DNA from: Beijerinckiaceae bacterium | GTDB taxonomy: Bacteria; Pseudomonadota; Alphaproteobacteria; Rhizobiales; Beijerinckiaceae | Direction of reading: 5' to 3' | Assembly (NCBI GenBank): GCA_027346205.1 | Contig: DAIESR010000329.1 | Location: forward strand, 1-13,242 | DNA: 13,242 nt | In this document: positions 1 through 6,420 of the stretch, one piece after another | Position numbering within the stretch: the first letter of the stretch is position 1 | How the letters are laid out: each line of letters begins with the position of its first letter | Made by a program: the position numbers and the translations under genes | The notes under the pieces: generated by a model | What the model was told of the DNA's origin: nothing | Databases searched by the model: none | The model's input: the letters and a program-made list of their open reading frames with translations, nothing else

Positions 1-325
1 GGTTGATCGACGCGGAATCAGATGGTTACGCCCGTCAAGCAAGATTGCGATGTCGTCTGACAAGGGGCTTGGTTCGTGCGCGGTGACTTTTTCATGACAA
101 GAAAATCTTGCGAGGTCCAACTCCTATGTTAAGCTACGCGCAACGATCGGGTTGCCGATTGCGTGAAAGCTTTGAGTGAACCTCGGGCGTGTTTCCCAGT
201 ATCGATGATCCACGGCGTCTCCCGGCGCAACGTGGGCTTATGCGAAGAGGGACATGAAAATGATAGCGAGAAGCTGTTTGCTGCAGCACAATGGCTCGTA
301 GGCGTCGTCCGTAGCGCCTGACATC

Positions 326-334
326 TTATCCAGA
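326..334 (+). promoter_or_regulatory. DnaA-box-like 9-mer TTATCCAGA
   Basis: TTATCCAGA differs from the consensus DnaA box TTATCCACA at one position (8th, C to G). It is followed by a short AT run (TATATA) and lies 16 bp before the palindrome. A single near-match is expected by chance now and then, so this is a candidate for autoregulation or origin binding only. Other TTATC sites in the region (410 and 476) have two or three mismatches. Confidence 0.35.
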
Positions 335-349
335 TATATAGAGACGATG

Positions 350-371
350 CTTCGAAATCGCGATTTCGAAG
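350..371. repeat. Perfect 22-bp palindrome
   Basis: The 11-mer CTTCGAAATCG at 350-360 is followed with no spacer by its exact reverse complement at 361-371. The next outward pair (349 G, 372 A) does not match, so the palindrome is exactly 22 bp. A spacer-less palindrome cannot fold into a good RNA hairpin, which favours a binding site for a dimeric DNA-binding protein. It lies about 225 bp before the dnaA start and 16 bp after a DnaA-box-like site. It does not match the ParB site parS. The binding protein is unknown. Confidence 0.8.
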
Positions 372-541
372 AGGGGGAAAGTATTGGCCATGAACCAGTT
401 CGCTACTCATTATCGAACGATCTCTTTCGACTCCCAACCTAATGGCCTCTTCTATAACTTCCGGTCTTCAGAGCGTTATCGAAACAAGCTTATGTGCTGA
501 AGCGCTAACGCCTATTTCATTTTACACCCGTCGTGAACAAG

Positions 542-562
542 CTGGTGCTGCTGAAGCACCAG
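542..562 (+). promoter_or_regulatory. Stem-loop in the presumed dnaA leader
   Basis: CTGGTGCT (542-549) pairs perfectly with AGCACCAG (555-562) across a 5-nt loop (GCTGA). It ends 32 nt before the dnaA start codon. No run of T follows directly, so it is not a classic intrinsic terminator. If the dnaA transcript begins upstream, this would be a compact 8-bp hairpin in its 5' leader that could affect translation or stability. A role as a DNA operator is also possible. Confidence 0.5.
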
Positions 563-584
563 ACAAACTTCTATTTTCAAAAAG

Positions 585-623
585 ATGAACAACGATGTTC
601 AAACCACGCCCGATCCTTCATGA
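585..623 (+). CDS. Possible 12-residue upstream ORF overlapping the dnaA start
   Basis: An ATG at 585, ten bases before the annotated dnaA start, opens a 12-codon frame ([12 protein letters not shown]) that ends with TGA at 621-623 inside dnaA, in another frame. It begins 23 nt after the leader hairpin. Neither this ATG nor the dnaA ATG has a good Shine-Dalgarno sequence. It could be a translated control peptide that competes with dnaA initiation, or it could be chance, which is more likely. If dnaA really starts at 682, both ATGs would be leader sequence. Confidence 0.15.
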   Translation: MNNDVQTTPDPS

Positions 624-2169
624 CTCATCCGATATCGACGAGCAGCGCGACATCAGTGCGCGTTCGACTGACGCCAGCAACATGAGGAGCAATGAGAACT
701 GGGCAGCGATCTGCCGCCGTTTGCGCGCGGAACTCGGCGAAGCCGTTTTCGGCTCTTGGTTCGCACGCCTGGAGATGGAGACAATCATCGAGCAGACCGC
801 GCATTTATCGGTGCCGACCAAATTCCTGAAGAGCTGGATTCAAGCGCATTACGCAGAAAAGCTTCTGGCGGCGATCACGACTGAATTCCATGATATCAAA
901 CATGTCGCGATCAGTGTGCGTTCATCGTCGCGCACGACGCTTATGCGGGTAGCGCCAGCCGGTTATGCGCGGAAGAACGGACCGGAGTTTGGCAGTGGCC
1001 TATCCGATGGCGGGCAACCGCAGAGCGGCTTGATCGGCGCTGAGATCGCGAAAATTTCGTCTGTGTTGACTCATGATAAAGCCGTGAAGACAGCACCGCG
1101 CGATAATATAGAAATGGACGTGCTCGCTGGTTCGCCGCTCGACAAGCGGCTGAATTTTGCGAGTTTTCTCGTCGGTCGCTCCAATCAGCTCGCGCATGCC
1201 GCCGCGCAAAATGTCGCTTCTGCTGCGAGCGGTGAGCCGCTCGCTTTCAACCCGCTCTATATTCATGCGTCGGTCGGTCTTGGAAAGACGCATCTCCTGC
1301 AGGCGATCGCGCACGCGGCAGCGGCTACCAAACAGCGTGTCATCTATCTCACGGCGGAAAAATTCATGCATGTTTTCGTCTGCGCGCTGAAAGCGCAGAC
1401 GGCGATCGCTTTCAAGGACAAGCTGCGGGCGATCGATCTTCTCGTGATCGATGACGTGCAATTTCTTCAAGGCAAGTCGATCCAGCAGGAGTTCTGCCAT
1501 ACGCTCAATGCCTTGATCGATGCACGCCGACAGATCGTGATCGCCGCGGATCGGCCACCGGCCGATCTCGAAAGCCTCGACGAACGCGTTCGTTCGCGCT
1601 TTGCTGGCGGTCTATGTATCGAGATGGGTGCGCTCGACGAGCCGCTGCGGGTCAAGCTGCTCGAAGCGCGCGTCGCCGCGGCGAAGCTTTTGCATCCAAA
1701 CTTCGATATTCCCGCGGCTGTCATCGCGTTTGTCGCGAATGTCATTCAGACGAATGGACGCGATCTCGATGGTGCCGTCAATCGACTGGTCGCCCACACT
1801 TCGCTCACGGGCATGCCACTCAGCGTCGAGACGGCTGAGGCGGCGATCCGCGATCTGGTCCGCACGCGCGAGCCGAAACGTGTCAAGATCGAAGAGATTC
1901 AGAAGCTCGTCGCGACCCATTACAATGTCACGCGCGCGGACATATTGTCATCCCGACGCACGGCGAATGTGGTGCGGCCGCGGCAGATCGCCATGTATCT
2001 CGCCAAGGTGTTGACCTTACGTTCGCTCCCCGAAATCGGGCGGCGTTTCGGTGGACGCGATCATACGACCGTGTTGCATGCTGTCCGCAAGATCGAGGCA
2101 TTGGCGAAATCCGATGGCAAGGTGTCAGAAGAGGTCGATCTGCTGAAGCGCATGCTGGTGGACTGTTGA
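595..2169 (+). CDS. dnaA: Chromosomal replication initiator protein DnaA
   Basis: DnaA is the AAA+ ATPase that binds DnaA boxes, melts the origin and loads the replicative helicase; it also acts as a transcription factor. The 524 residues show domain I (about 36-105, with GSWFARLEM and [11 protein letters not shown] as in rhizobial DnaA) and a low-conservation linker (about 110-180). Domain III has Walker A VGLGKTH (227-233), Walker B LLVIDD (282-287), sensor 1 around ADRPP (318-322), box [11 protein letters not shown] (329-336) and sensor 2 [12 protein letters not shown] (387-398). Domain IV has [11 protein letters not shown] (461-471) and the DNA-binding [11 protein letters not shown] (486-496). 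The usual first Walker A glycine is Ala225, possibly a lineage variant. The start at 595 has no clear ribosome binding site. ATG 682 (residue 30), just before domain I, is a possible alternative. The neighbours are ruvC and ruvA rather than dnaN and recF. Confidence 0.96.
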   Translation: MFKPRPILHDSSDIDEQRDISARSTDASNMRSNENWAAICRRLRAELGEAVFGSWFARLEMETIIEQTAHLSVPTKFLKSWIQAHYAEKLLAAITTEFHDIKHVAISVRSSSRTTLMRVAPAGYARKNGPEFGSGLSDGGQPQSGLIGAEIAKISSVLTHDKAVKTAPRDNIEMDVLAGSPLDKRLNFASFLVGRSNQLAHAAAQNVASAASGEPLAFNPLYIHASVGLGKTHLLQAIAHAAAATKQRVIYLTAEKFMHVFVCALKAQTAIAFKDKLRAIDLLVIDDVQFLQGKSIQQEFCHTLNALIDARRQIVIAADRPPADLESLDERVRSRFAGGLCIEMGALDEPLRVKLLEARVAAAKLLHPNFDIPAAVIAFVANVIQTNGRDLDGAVNRLVAHTSLTGMPLSVETAEAAIRDLVRTREPKRVKIEEIQKLVATHYNVTRADILSSRRTANVVRPRQIAMYLAKVLTLRSLPEIGRRFGGRDHTTVLHAVRKIEALAKSDGKVSEEVDLLKRMLVDC

Positions 2170-2342
2170 CGTTTTGCCGAATGTGGAGATCGGGCGATCG
2201 TCTGAAATGAACGGAAGTCGGCTCTCGCTGCTGCATGGCTTCCGACATAAAGGCGATGCGGGCATGCGAAGAGTGTCGACGGATTGTGTCGAGGAATCTC
2301 CCGGTAGGTGTCAAATCGCTCGGGACGCGGTAAACAGCCATT

Positions 2343-2861
2343 ATGGAAGCTGCCGCGATTCGCATTATCGGTATTGACCCTGGCCTGCGCATCATGGGCT
2401 GGGGGATCATCGAACTCGCCGGCTCGCGGCTCATTTATGTCGCGAGCGGAACTGTCCGTTCGCATGACAAGGCGCCACTCGCCAGCCGCTTGCGTATGCT
2501 GCATGAGGGTCTCGCCGAAATCGTCGCCTGTCACCGCCCGGATGAGGCTGCGATCGAGGAGGTCTTCGTCAATCGCGATCCGCAATCGGCGCTGAAGCTC
2601 GGCCAGGCGCGCGGCATTGCGCTGGTGGTTCCGGCGCTCGCCAGTCTGCCCGTGGTCGAATATGCGGCCAATCTCGTCAAGAAGACCGTCGTTGGCGCCG
2701 GGCATGCCGAAAAGGCGCAAATCGCCATGATGGTCAAAGTGCTGCTGCCCAAATGGCAGTCTGAAGCCTCACAGAAACTCTCGGCCGATGCCGCCGACGC
2801 GCTCGCGGTGGCGATCACCCATGCCCGCTTCCGGCGGACTCCTATGAGCTGCGGCGCATGA
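2343..2861 (+). CDS. ruvC: Holliday junction endodeoxyribonuclease RuvC
   Basis: RuvC is the dimeric Mg2+-dependent nuclease that cuts Holliday junctions moved by the RuvAB motor during recombinational repair. The 172 residues match the usual size. The RNase H-like fold shows all four acidic catalytic residues: Asp12 (GIDPG), Glu72 (IEEVF), and Asp149 with Asp152 (LSADAADAL). The conserved basic stretch around [12 protein letters not shown] (113-124) is present. The ATG at 2343 gives the expected N-terminus, with IIGIDPG right after a short leader, although the ribosome binding site is weak. The stop overlaps the ruvA start by ATGA (2858-2861), so the two genes are surely co-translated. The 173-bp gap after dnaA suggests its own promoter. 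No yebC-type gene precedes it. Confidence 0.96.
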   Translation: MEAAAIRIIGIDPGLRIMGWGIIELAGSRLIYVASGTVRSHDKAPLASRLRMLHEGLAEIVACHRPDEAAIEEVFVNRDPQSALKLGQARGIALVVPALASLPVVEYAANLVKKTVVGAGHAEKAQIAMMVKVLLPKWQSEASQKLSADAADALAVAITHARFRRTPMSCGA

Positions 2862-3472
2862 TTGGCAAGCTCAAAGGCGTGATCGACACGATCGGTGAGG
2901 ATTTCGTCATCCTCGATGTCCATGGTGTCGGCTATGTCGTGCAATGTTCGGGGCGAACGCTGGCGCATGCGGGCCAGGTCGGCGAAGCCGCCACGCTGGC
3001 TATTGAGACCCATGTTCGCGAGGATTCCATCCGTCTCTATGGCTTCGCCACGGATGCGGAGCGCGATTGGTTTCGATTGCTGCAGACGGTGCAGGGCGTC
3101 GGTGCCAAGGTCGCGCTCGCCGTTCTCGGCGCCATGAGCACGGAAGAACTCGCGGTGGCGATCACAAGGCAGGACAAGGCGCGGATCGCGCAGGCGCAAG
3201 GCATCGGGCCGCGGCTCGCTGCCCGGCTCGCCGCGGAGCTGAAGGACAAGGTACCGGCGGGTGTGACATTGGCGGAGATGCAGGCCGCTGTGGCGGGCGC
3301 AGCCGAGGCGACGGAGCCGCCGGCCGTCCAAGATGCTGTCGCCGCGCTTCTCACGCTCGGCTATGGCCGCCCGCAGGCGGCGGAGGCCGCCGCCTGCGCC
3401 CGCAAGACGCTGGGCGCGGCAGCCGATGCGGCGGCGCTGATCCGTCTGGCACTGAAGCAATTGAGCCGATGA
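2858..3472 (+). CDS. ruvA: Holliday junction branch migration protein RuvA
   Basis: RuvA forms a tetramer that grips the four-way junction and targets the RuvB helicase rings to it. The 204 residues are the normal length. The N-terminal OB-fold ([10 protein letters not shown] to about residue 65, including DVHGVGYVV and RLYGF) is followed by two helix-hairpin-helix motifs: [13 protein letters not shown] (about residues 74-86) and [19 protein letters not shown]. An Ala/Pro/Glu-rich linker then leads to the C-terminal RuvB-contacting helices (about 150-204, with [18 protein letters not shown]). The start overlaps the ruvC stop. Unlike the common ruvCAB order, no ruvB follows: the next 282 bp carry no RuvB-like sequence, so ruvB must be elsewhere. 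Confidence 0.96.
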   Translation: MIGKLKGVIDTIGEDFVILDVHGVGYVVQCSGRTLAHAGQVGEAATLAIETHVREDSIRLYGFATDAERDWFRLLQTVQGVGAKVALAVLGAMSTEELAVAITRQDKARIAQAQGIGPRLAARLAAELKDKVPAGVTLAEMQAAVAGAAEATEPPAVQDAVAALLTLGYGRPQAAEAAACARKTLGAAADAAALIRLALKQLSR

Positions 3473-3696
3473 ACGTCTTTGCCGTGCAGGCACCGGGCGC
3501 GGACGGTATTTTTACTTTTTCGGGATGCCGTTGCGCCATCGTACGCGATCACTCATCCGCAACCATCAGCGGATGGGGGAACTTTAGGCGGAGCTGGAGC
3601 GTTCGAGCAGGGCACGCTGCGAATCTTGAGCCTCAAACTCCGAAATATGCTCCTTCCAGTCCATTCAGCTACGCAGCGGGGCTCCCCCGTGCTTAA
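3469..3696 (+). CDS. Doubtful 75-residue ORF after ruvA
   Basis: An ATG overlapping the ruvA stop (ATGA at 3469-3472) opens a 75-codon frame beginning [15 protein letters not shown]. The start arrangement is exactly that used for translational coupling, which is the only reason to list it. The protein has no domain, signal peptide or membrane segment that I recognise, and its composition (Ser, Arg and Gly-rich with scattered Cys and Trp) looks like non-coding sequence read through. The rest of the gap to the next gene (3697-3754) shows nothing clear. Probably not a gene. Confidence 0.12.
   Translation: MNVFAVQAPGADGIFTFSGCRCAIVRDHSSATISGWGNFRRSWSVRAGHAANLEPQTPKYAPSSPFSYAAGLPRA
3552..3577 (+). 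repeat. Inverted repeat between ruvA and the MoeB-like gene
   Basis: CATCCGC (3554-3560) pairs with GCGGATG (3569-3575) over an 8-nt loop, and the stem extends outward by one G-T wobble and one C-G pair. The sequence after it (GGAACTTTAGG) is not a T run, so it is at best a weak terminator of the ruvCA transcript or a leader structure of the next gene. Confidence 0.3.
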
Positions 3697-3754
3697 GTCA
3701 TCGCAACGCGGCCCGCGTTTCTTTCCGGTCGATTTTCCTGCTGTTTGGATTTAG

Positions 3755-4558
3755 ATGGACGCCATGTTCTCATCCGAAGAAATCGAGCGCTATGCCCGAC
3801 ATCTGGTGCTGCGCGATGTTGGCGGTCCCGGACAGCAGAAGCTCAAGGCGGCGCGCGTCCTGGTGATTGGAGCCGGCGGGCTCGGCGCGCCGCTCATCCA
3901 ATATCTCGCCGCAGCCGGGGTCGGCGAATTGGGCATTGTCGACGATGATCATGTGTCGCTCTCCAATCTGCAGCGTCAGGTGCTCTATGGGACGGGTGAT
4001 GTCGGTCGGTCGAAGGCAGAATGCGCCGCTGAGGCGGTTGCCAGGCTCAATCCTCATGTCAAGGTGACGCCCTATGGGTTTCGTCTCGATGCTGATAACA
4101 GCCGGCGCTTGATCGCCGATTGGGGGATCGTCGCCGACGGTTCGGACAATTTCGCCACGCGCTATCTCGTCTCCGATGCCTGCTTTTACGAGCAGCGTCC
4201 ATTGGTGACGGCGGCGATCGGCGCTTTCGATGGTTCCTTGACCACTTTGCGGCCTTACGAGACGAGTTCCTCCGGCGCACCCAACCCGACCTATCGCTGT
4301 CTGTTTCCCGAGCCGCCGCCACCAGGCACAGTGCCGGCCTGTGCCGAGGCCGGCGTGCTCGGCGCGCTTGCCGGCCTGGTCGGTGCTTTGATGGCACTCG
4401 AAGTCATTCGCGAAATCGTCGGCTTCGGCGAAAATCTCGTCGGCCGTTTGCTCTTGATCGATGCCTTGACGATGCGCTTTGAAACCATTGGCTATGGTTG
4501 GGATCCGGGCAATCCTTTGAATGGCGCGCAAGCGCAAGACCAGCGGCGACTTGCCTGA
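3755..4558 (+). CDS. MoeB/ThiF/HesA-family E1-like adenylyltransferase
   Basis: Members of this family use ATP to adenylate the C-terminal glycine of a ubiquitin-like sulfur carrier (MoaD for molybdopterin, ThiS for thiamine). The 267 residues show the whole core: the nucleotide-binding GAGGLG (39-44), VDDDHV (62-67), NLQRQ (71-75, with Arg74), Lys87 in GRSKA and the catalytic-region Asp131 in DGSDN, then YRCLFPEPPP (180-189) and ACAEAGVLG (195-203). The structural zinc site is largely gone. The first Cys of the CxxC pair is Thr179 (only Cys182 remains), and the C-terminal CPxCG pair reads NPLNG (253-257). Start choice is open between ATG 3755 and ATG 3764. No moaD, thiS, moeA or thiamine genes are near, so MoeB, ThiF and a separate E1-like role cannot be told apart. 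No symbol is given for that reason. Confidence 0.88.
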   Translation: MDAMFSSEEIERYARHLVLRDVGGPGQQKLKAARVLVIGAGGLGAPLIQYLAAAGVGELGIVDDDHVSLSNLQRQVLYGTGDVGRSKAECAAEAVARLNPHVKVTPYGFRLDADNSRRLIADWGIVADGSDNFATRYLVSDACFYEQRPLVTAAIGAFDGSLTTLRPYETSSSGAPNPTYRCLFPEPPPPGTVPACAEAGVLGALAGLVGALMALEVIREIVGFGENLVGRLLLIDALTMRFETIGYGWDPGNPLNGAQAQDQRRLA

Positions 4559-4601
4559 TCTTGCCTTGCGCGGTGATAAGTGCTGATTATTTCGGCAAGA
4601 T
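4558..4601. repeat. 8-bp inverted repeat after the MoeB-like gene
   Basis: ATCTTGCC (4558-4565), starting on the last base of the stop codon, is repeated inverted as GGCAAGAT (4594-4601) with a 28-nt spacer. It ends 27 nt before the next start codon. The long spacer and absence of a T run argue against an intrinsic terminator. It could be an operator for the sensor kinase gene or chance. Confidence 0.25.
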
Positions 4602-4628
4602 AGGCTGTTACTTCATGGCCCTCCGCTT

Positions 4629-5840
4629 ATGGAAAGCCTAGCCCAGCTTCTGGTTGTCGACGGGGCGGACGCGTCTCGTGAGGCGAAGCTGCGCCTTCTC
4701 AAAGGTGCCGGCTGGGACGTGAGCGAGGCCGTGTCAGGCACCGCAGCCTTGCGCGATTTCGACATGGGTGCTTTCGATGTCGTTATCGTCGATGGCAATG
4801 CCCTGCAGACCGAAGGCACAACCTTGTGCGGGAAGATCAGGCAGCGCAATCCCGCGACATCGATTCTGCTCACGGCAGGAGATGCCGAAAGCCTTTCCGA
4901 AGCGAATTTAGATTCATGGGTTTCCGGCTATCTGTGTGAGCCCTTCGAGCCGCTTGAGCTCATCACCCTCGTTCGCACTTTGCTGCGTCTGCGCAGAACG
5001 CGCGTCGCTCTGTATGATGCCGAGGCACGCCTGCAGCTCGCCCAGGACGCCGGCGGCGTCGCGGTTTTCGACTGGAACCTCGTCACTGGCCGCGCGCTGT
5101 GGTCGGAAAAATTTGCCGAATTGTTTCAGCTGCCGCCCGCTGCCGCCGATGAGCCTTTCGATCCTGCGATCATCTCGCGCCATTTGCATGCCGACGAGAA
5201 GGCCGGGCTCATCGAATATTATAGATCCGTCGTTGATGCCGGGGGCCAATTCGATCGCGACTTCCGCATTCTGGGGTCGGACGGGTCGGTTCGCTGGATC
5301 ACCGCGCGCGGCAAATTTATCAAGGGTCCATCCGGGCGGCTCGAGCACATCTTGTGTTTGAGCCTAGACATAACCGAACGCAAACAGGCCGATCTGCGCA
5401 ATGCGCAACTCGCGGCCATCGTCGCCTCGTCGATCGACGCGATCGTGAGCGTCGATTTCACAGACACGATCCTCACCTGGAACAGTGGCGCTGAGCAGCT
5501 CTTTGGCTATACGGCGCAGGAAGTCCTCGGGCGCAAAGCGGGCTTTCTCGTTCCGGTCGGGCTCGTTCCGGAACGGCAGACCATCATGCAGCAGCTCATG
5601 CGCGGCGAAGCAATCGAATATCAGACTCAGCGCCAACGTAAGGACGGCGAGACGATCGATGTCTGGATTCGTGGGGCCGCTGTGCGTGGCCTTGATGGCA
5701 ACCTTGTTGGCGGCTCGCTGATTATCCGCGACATCACCTCGCAAAAGCAGCGTGAGGCGCATGTGCGCTTTCTCATGCGCGAGCTGACCCATCGCTCGAA
5801 GAAGCTCCTGGCGGTGATCCAGGCCATGGCGCGCCAGTAG
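4629..5840 (+). CDS. Receiver-PAS-PAS HWE histidine kinase, truncated by amber codon
   Basis: This is the N-terminal part of a soluble sensor kinase; no membrane segment or signal peptide is visible. Residues 5-122 form a receiver-like domain with phospho-acceptor candidate Asp55 (VIVDG). The conserved Lys of the xKPF motif is Glu104 (YLCEPF), so it is a divergent receiver. A PAS/PAC module follows (about 135-258, with VFDWNLVTG and ITERKQ) and then a second PAS (about 260-378, with SIDAIVSVD, WNSGAEQLFGY and IRDIT). The kinase phospho-acceptor helix ELTHRSKKLLAVIQAMARQ (His388) comes last. The frame ends at TAG 5838-5840, right after ARQ, and the missing ATP-binding half continues in the same frame. 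As annotated it could accept phosphate but not make it. No cognate response regulator is adjacent. The ATG at 4629 lacks a strong ribosome binding site. Confidence 0.85.
   Translation: MESLAQLLVVDGADASREAKLRLLKGAGWDVSEAVSGTAALRDFDMGAFDVVIVDGNALQTEGTTLCGKIRQRNPATSILLTAGDAESLSEANLDSWVSGYLCEPFEPLELITLVRTLLRLRRTRVALYDAEARLQLAQDAGGVAVFDWNLVTGRALWSEKFAELFQLPPAAADEPFDPAIISRHLHADEKAGLIEYYRSVVDAGGQFDRDFRILGSDGSVRWITARGKFIKGPSGRLEHILCLSLDITERKQADLRNAQLAAIVASSIDAIVSVDFTDTILTWNSGAEQLFGYTAQEVLGRKAGFLVPVGLVPERQTIMQQLMRGEAIEYQTQRQRKDGETIDVWIRGAAVRGLDGNLVGGSLIIRDITSQKQREAHVRFLMRELTHRSKKLLAVIQAMARQ
5838..5840 (+). other. In-frame amber codon splitting the HWE kinase
   Basis: TAG sits between MARQ and LSLLTTPEEFVARF. 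In intact HWE/HisKA_2 kinases the sequence after ARQ normally runs on without a break (ARQT or ARQS, then a short loop and PEEF). A single base change, for example from TCG (Ser) or CAG (Gln), would create it. Codons 405-588 after the stop remain open and kinase-like. Confidence 0.85.
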
Positions 5841-6395
5841 CTCTCGCTGCTGACAACGCCGGAGGAATTCGTCGCACGTTTCAGCGAAAGACTGAGCGGC
5901 CTTGCCGGTTCGCACGATCTTTTGTCGAGCGATGATTGGGCCGGTGCTTCGCTGGTGCAATTGATCCGCTCGCAATTGCAACATTACAATGATCTCTTCG
6001 GCAGCCGTATTCAACTCGAAGGGCCGGATCTCATCCTGCGGCCGGAGGCGGCGCAGAATATCGGCATCGCCTTGCATGAGCTTTCGACCAATGCAGCGAA
6101 ATTCGGTGCGCTTTCCGACAGCCAGGGCACTGTCACCATATCTTGGAAGATCGTGAGAGACGACCAGAACGCTGATCGCTTGCAAATGCGCTGGGAGGAG
6201 CGCAGCGGCCCGGCGGTGACGCCGCCACGCCATAAGGGCTTTGGCCATATGGTCATGAATCGCATCACCGGCCAGGCGCTCGGCGGCCGAGCCTATGTGC
6301 AATTCGAATCGACGGGGGTCTGCTGGTGTCTCGATGTGCCTGTCGCTTCGGTGCTACGTGAGCCCGTGCGTGAACCGGTGGCTTTTCGCGCATGA
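5841..6395 (+). pseudogene. C-terminal ATPase half of the HWE histidine kinase, separated by the amber stop
   Basis: This continues the frame that begins at 4629 without any shift. If the TAG were read, the whole protein would be 588 residues. The half contains everything that defines an HWE kinase: the N-box HELSTNAAKFGALS (His483 and Asn488 in full-length numbering), the Trp-x-Glu of RWEERSG (Trp522, Glu524) and the glycine-rich GFGHMVMNRITGQALGG lid region, followed by the final beta strands. There is no ATG near its beginning. The first plausible in-frame start is TTG 5922 (giving MSSDDW), which would skip about 27 conserved residues (PEEFVARFSERLSGLAGSHDL). Independent translation is therefore unlikely, and a recent nonsense mutation, amber suppression or a sequencing error are the options. 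The convergent trmO-like gene ends 26 bp downstream. Confidence 0.75.
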
Positions 6396-6420
6396 TTTCG
6401 CAAAGCTTGAACTCTTCAAA

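Larger units (their letters stand above)
1..594. other. AT-richer intergenic region upstream of dnaA, possible origin or regulatory region
   Basis: No reading frame here resembles a known protein. The only open frame of any length (129-437, minus) is rich in serine and arginine, has no domain-like pattern and contains the 22-bp palindrome, so I leave it out. By hand count the stretch is about 49% G+C, and about 46% over 301-540, against clearly higher values in the genes that follow. It contains a perfect palindrome (350-371), one DnaA-box-like 9-mer (326-334), two copies of TTATCGAA (410-417 and 476-483) and a stem-loop in the presumed dnaA leader (542-562). Some Rhizobiales origins lie close to dnaA, so an origin is possible. 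One good DnaA box is not enough to call one, and a plain dnaA control region is equally compatible. Confidence 0.4.

Noticed and set aside
350..371. parS centromere site for ParB
   Set aside because: The sequence does not resemble the conserved parS core GTTTCACGTGAAAC.
129..437. 102-codon minus-strand ORF in the region before dnaA
   Set aside because: No domain pattern, composition like random sequence, contains the 22-bp palindrome and has no ribosome binding site. More likely non-coding.
410..484. TTATCGAAC (410-418) and TTATCGAAA (476-484) as DnaA boxes
   Set aside because: Two or three mismatches from TTATCCACA, including core positions.
15..626. GANTC (CcrM methylation) sites at 15-19, 429-433 and 622-626 as a dnaA cell-cycle control cluster
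   Set aside because: Three sites in about 600 bp is close to the number expected by chance, so no signal can be claimed.
2531..3493. 320-codon minus-strand ORF opposite ruvC and ruvA
   Set aside because: Shadow of two well-supported genes, with no recognisable protein features.
5838..5840. Amber codon as a pyrrolysine site
   Set aside because: No pyrrolysine genes are in view, kinases of this family do not carry pyrrolysine, and a simple nonsense mutation explains it.
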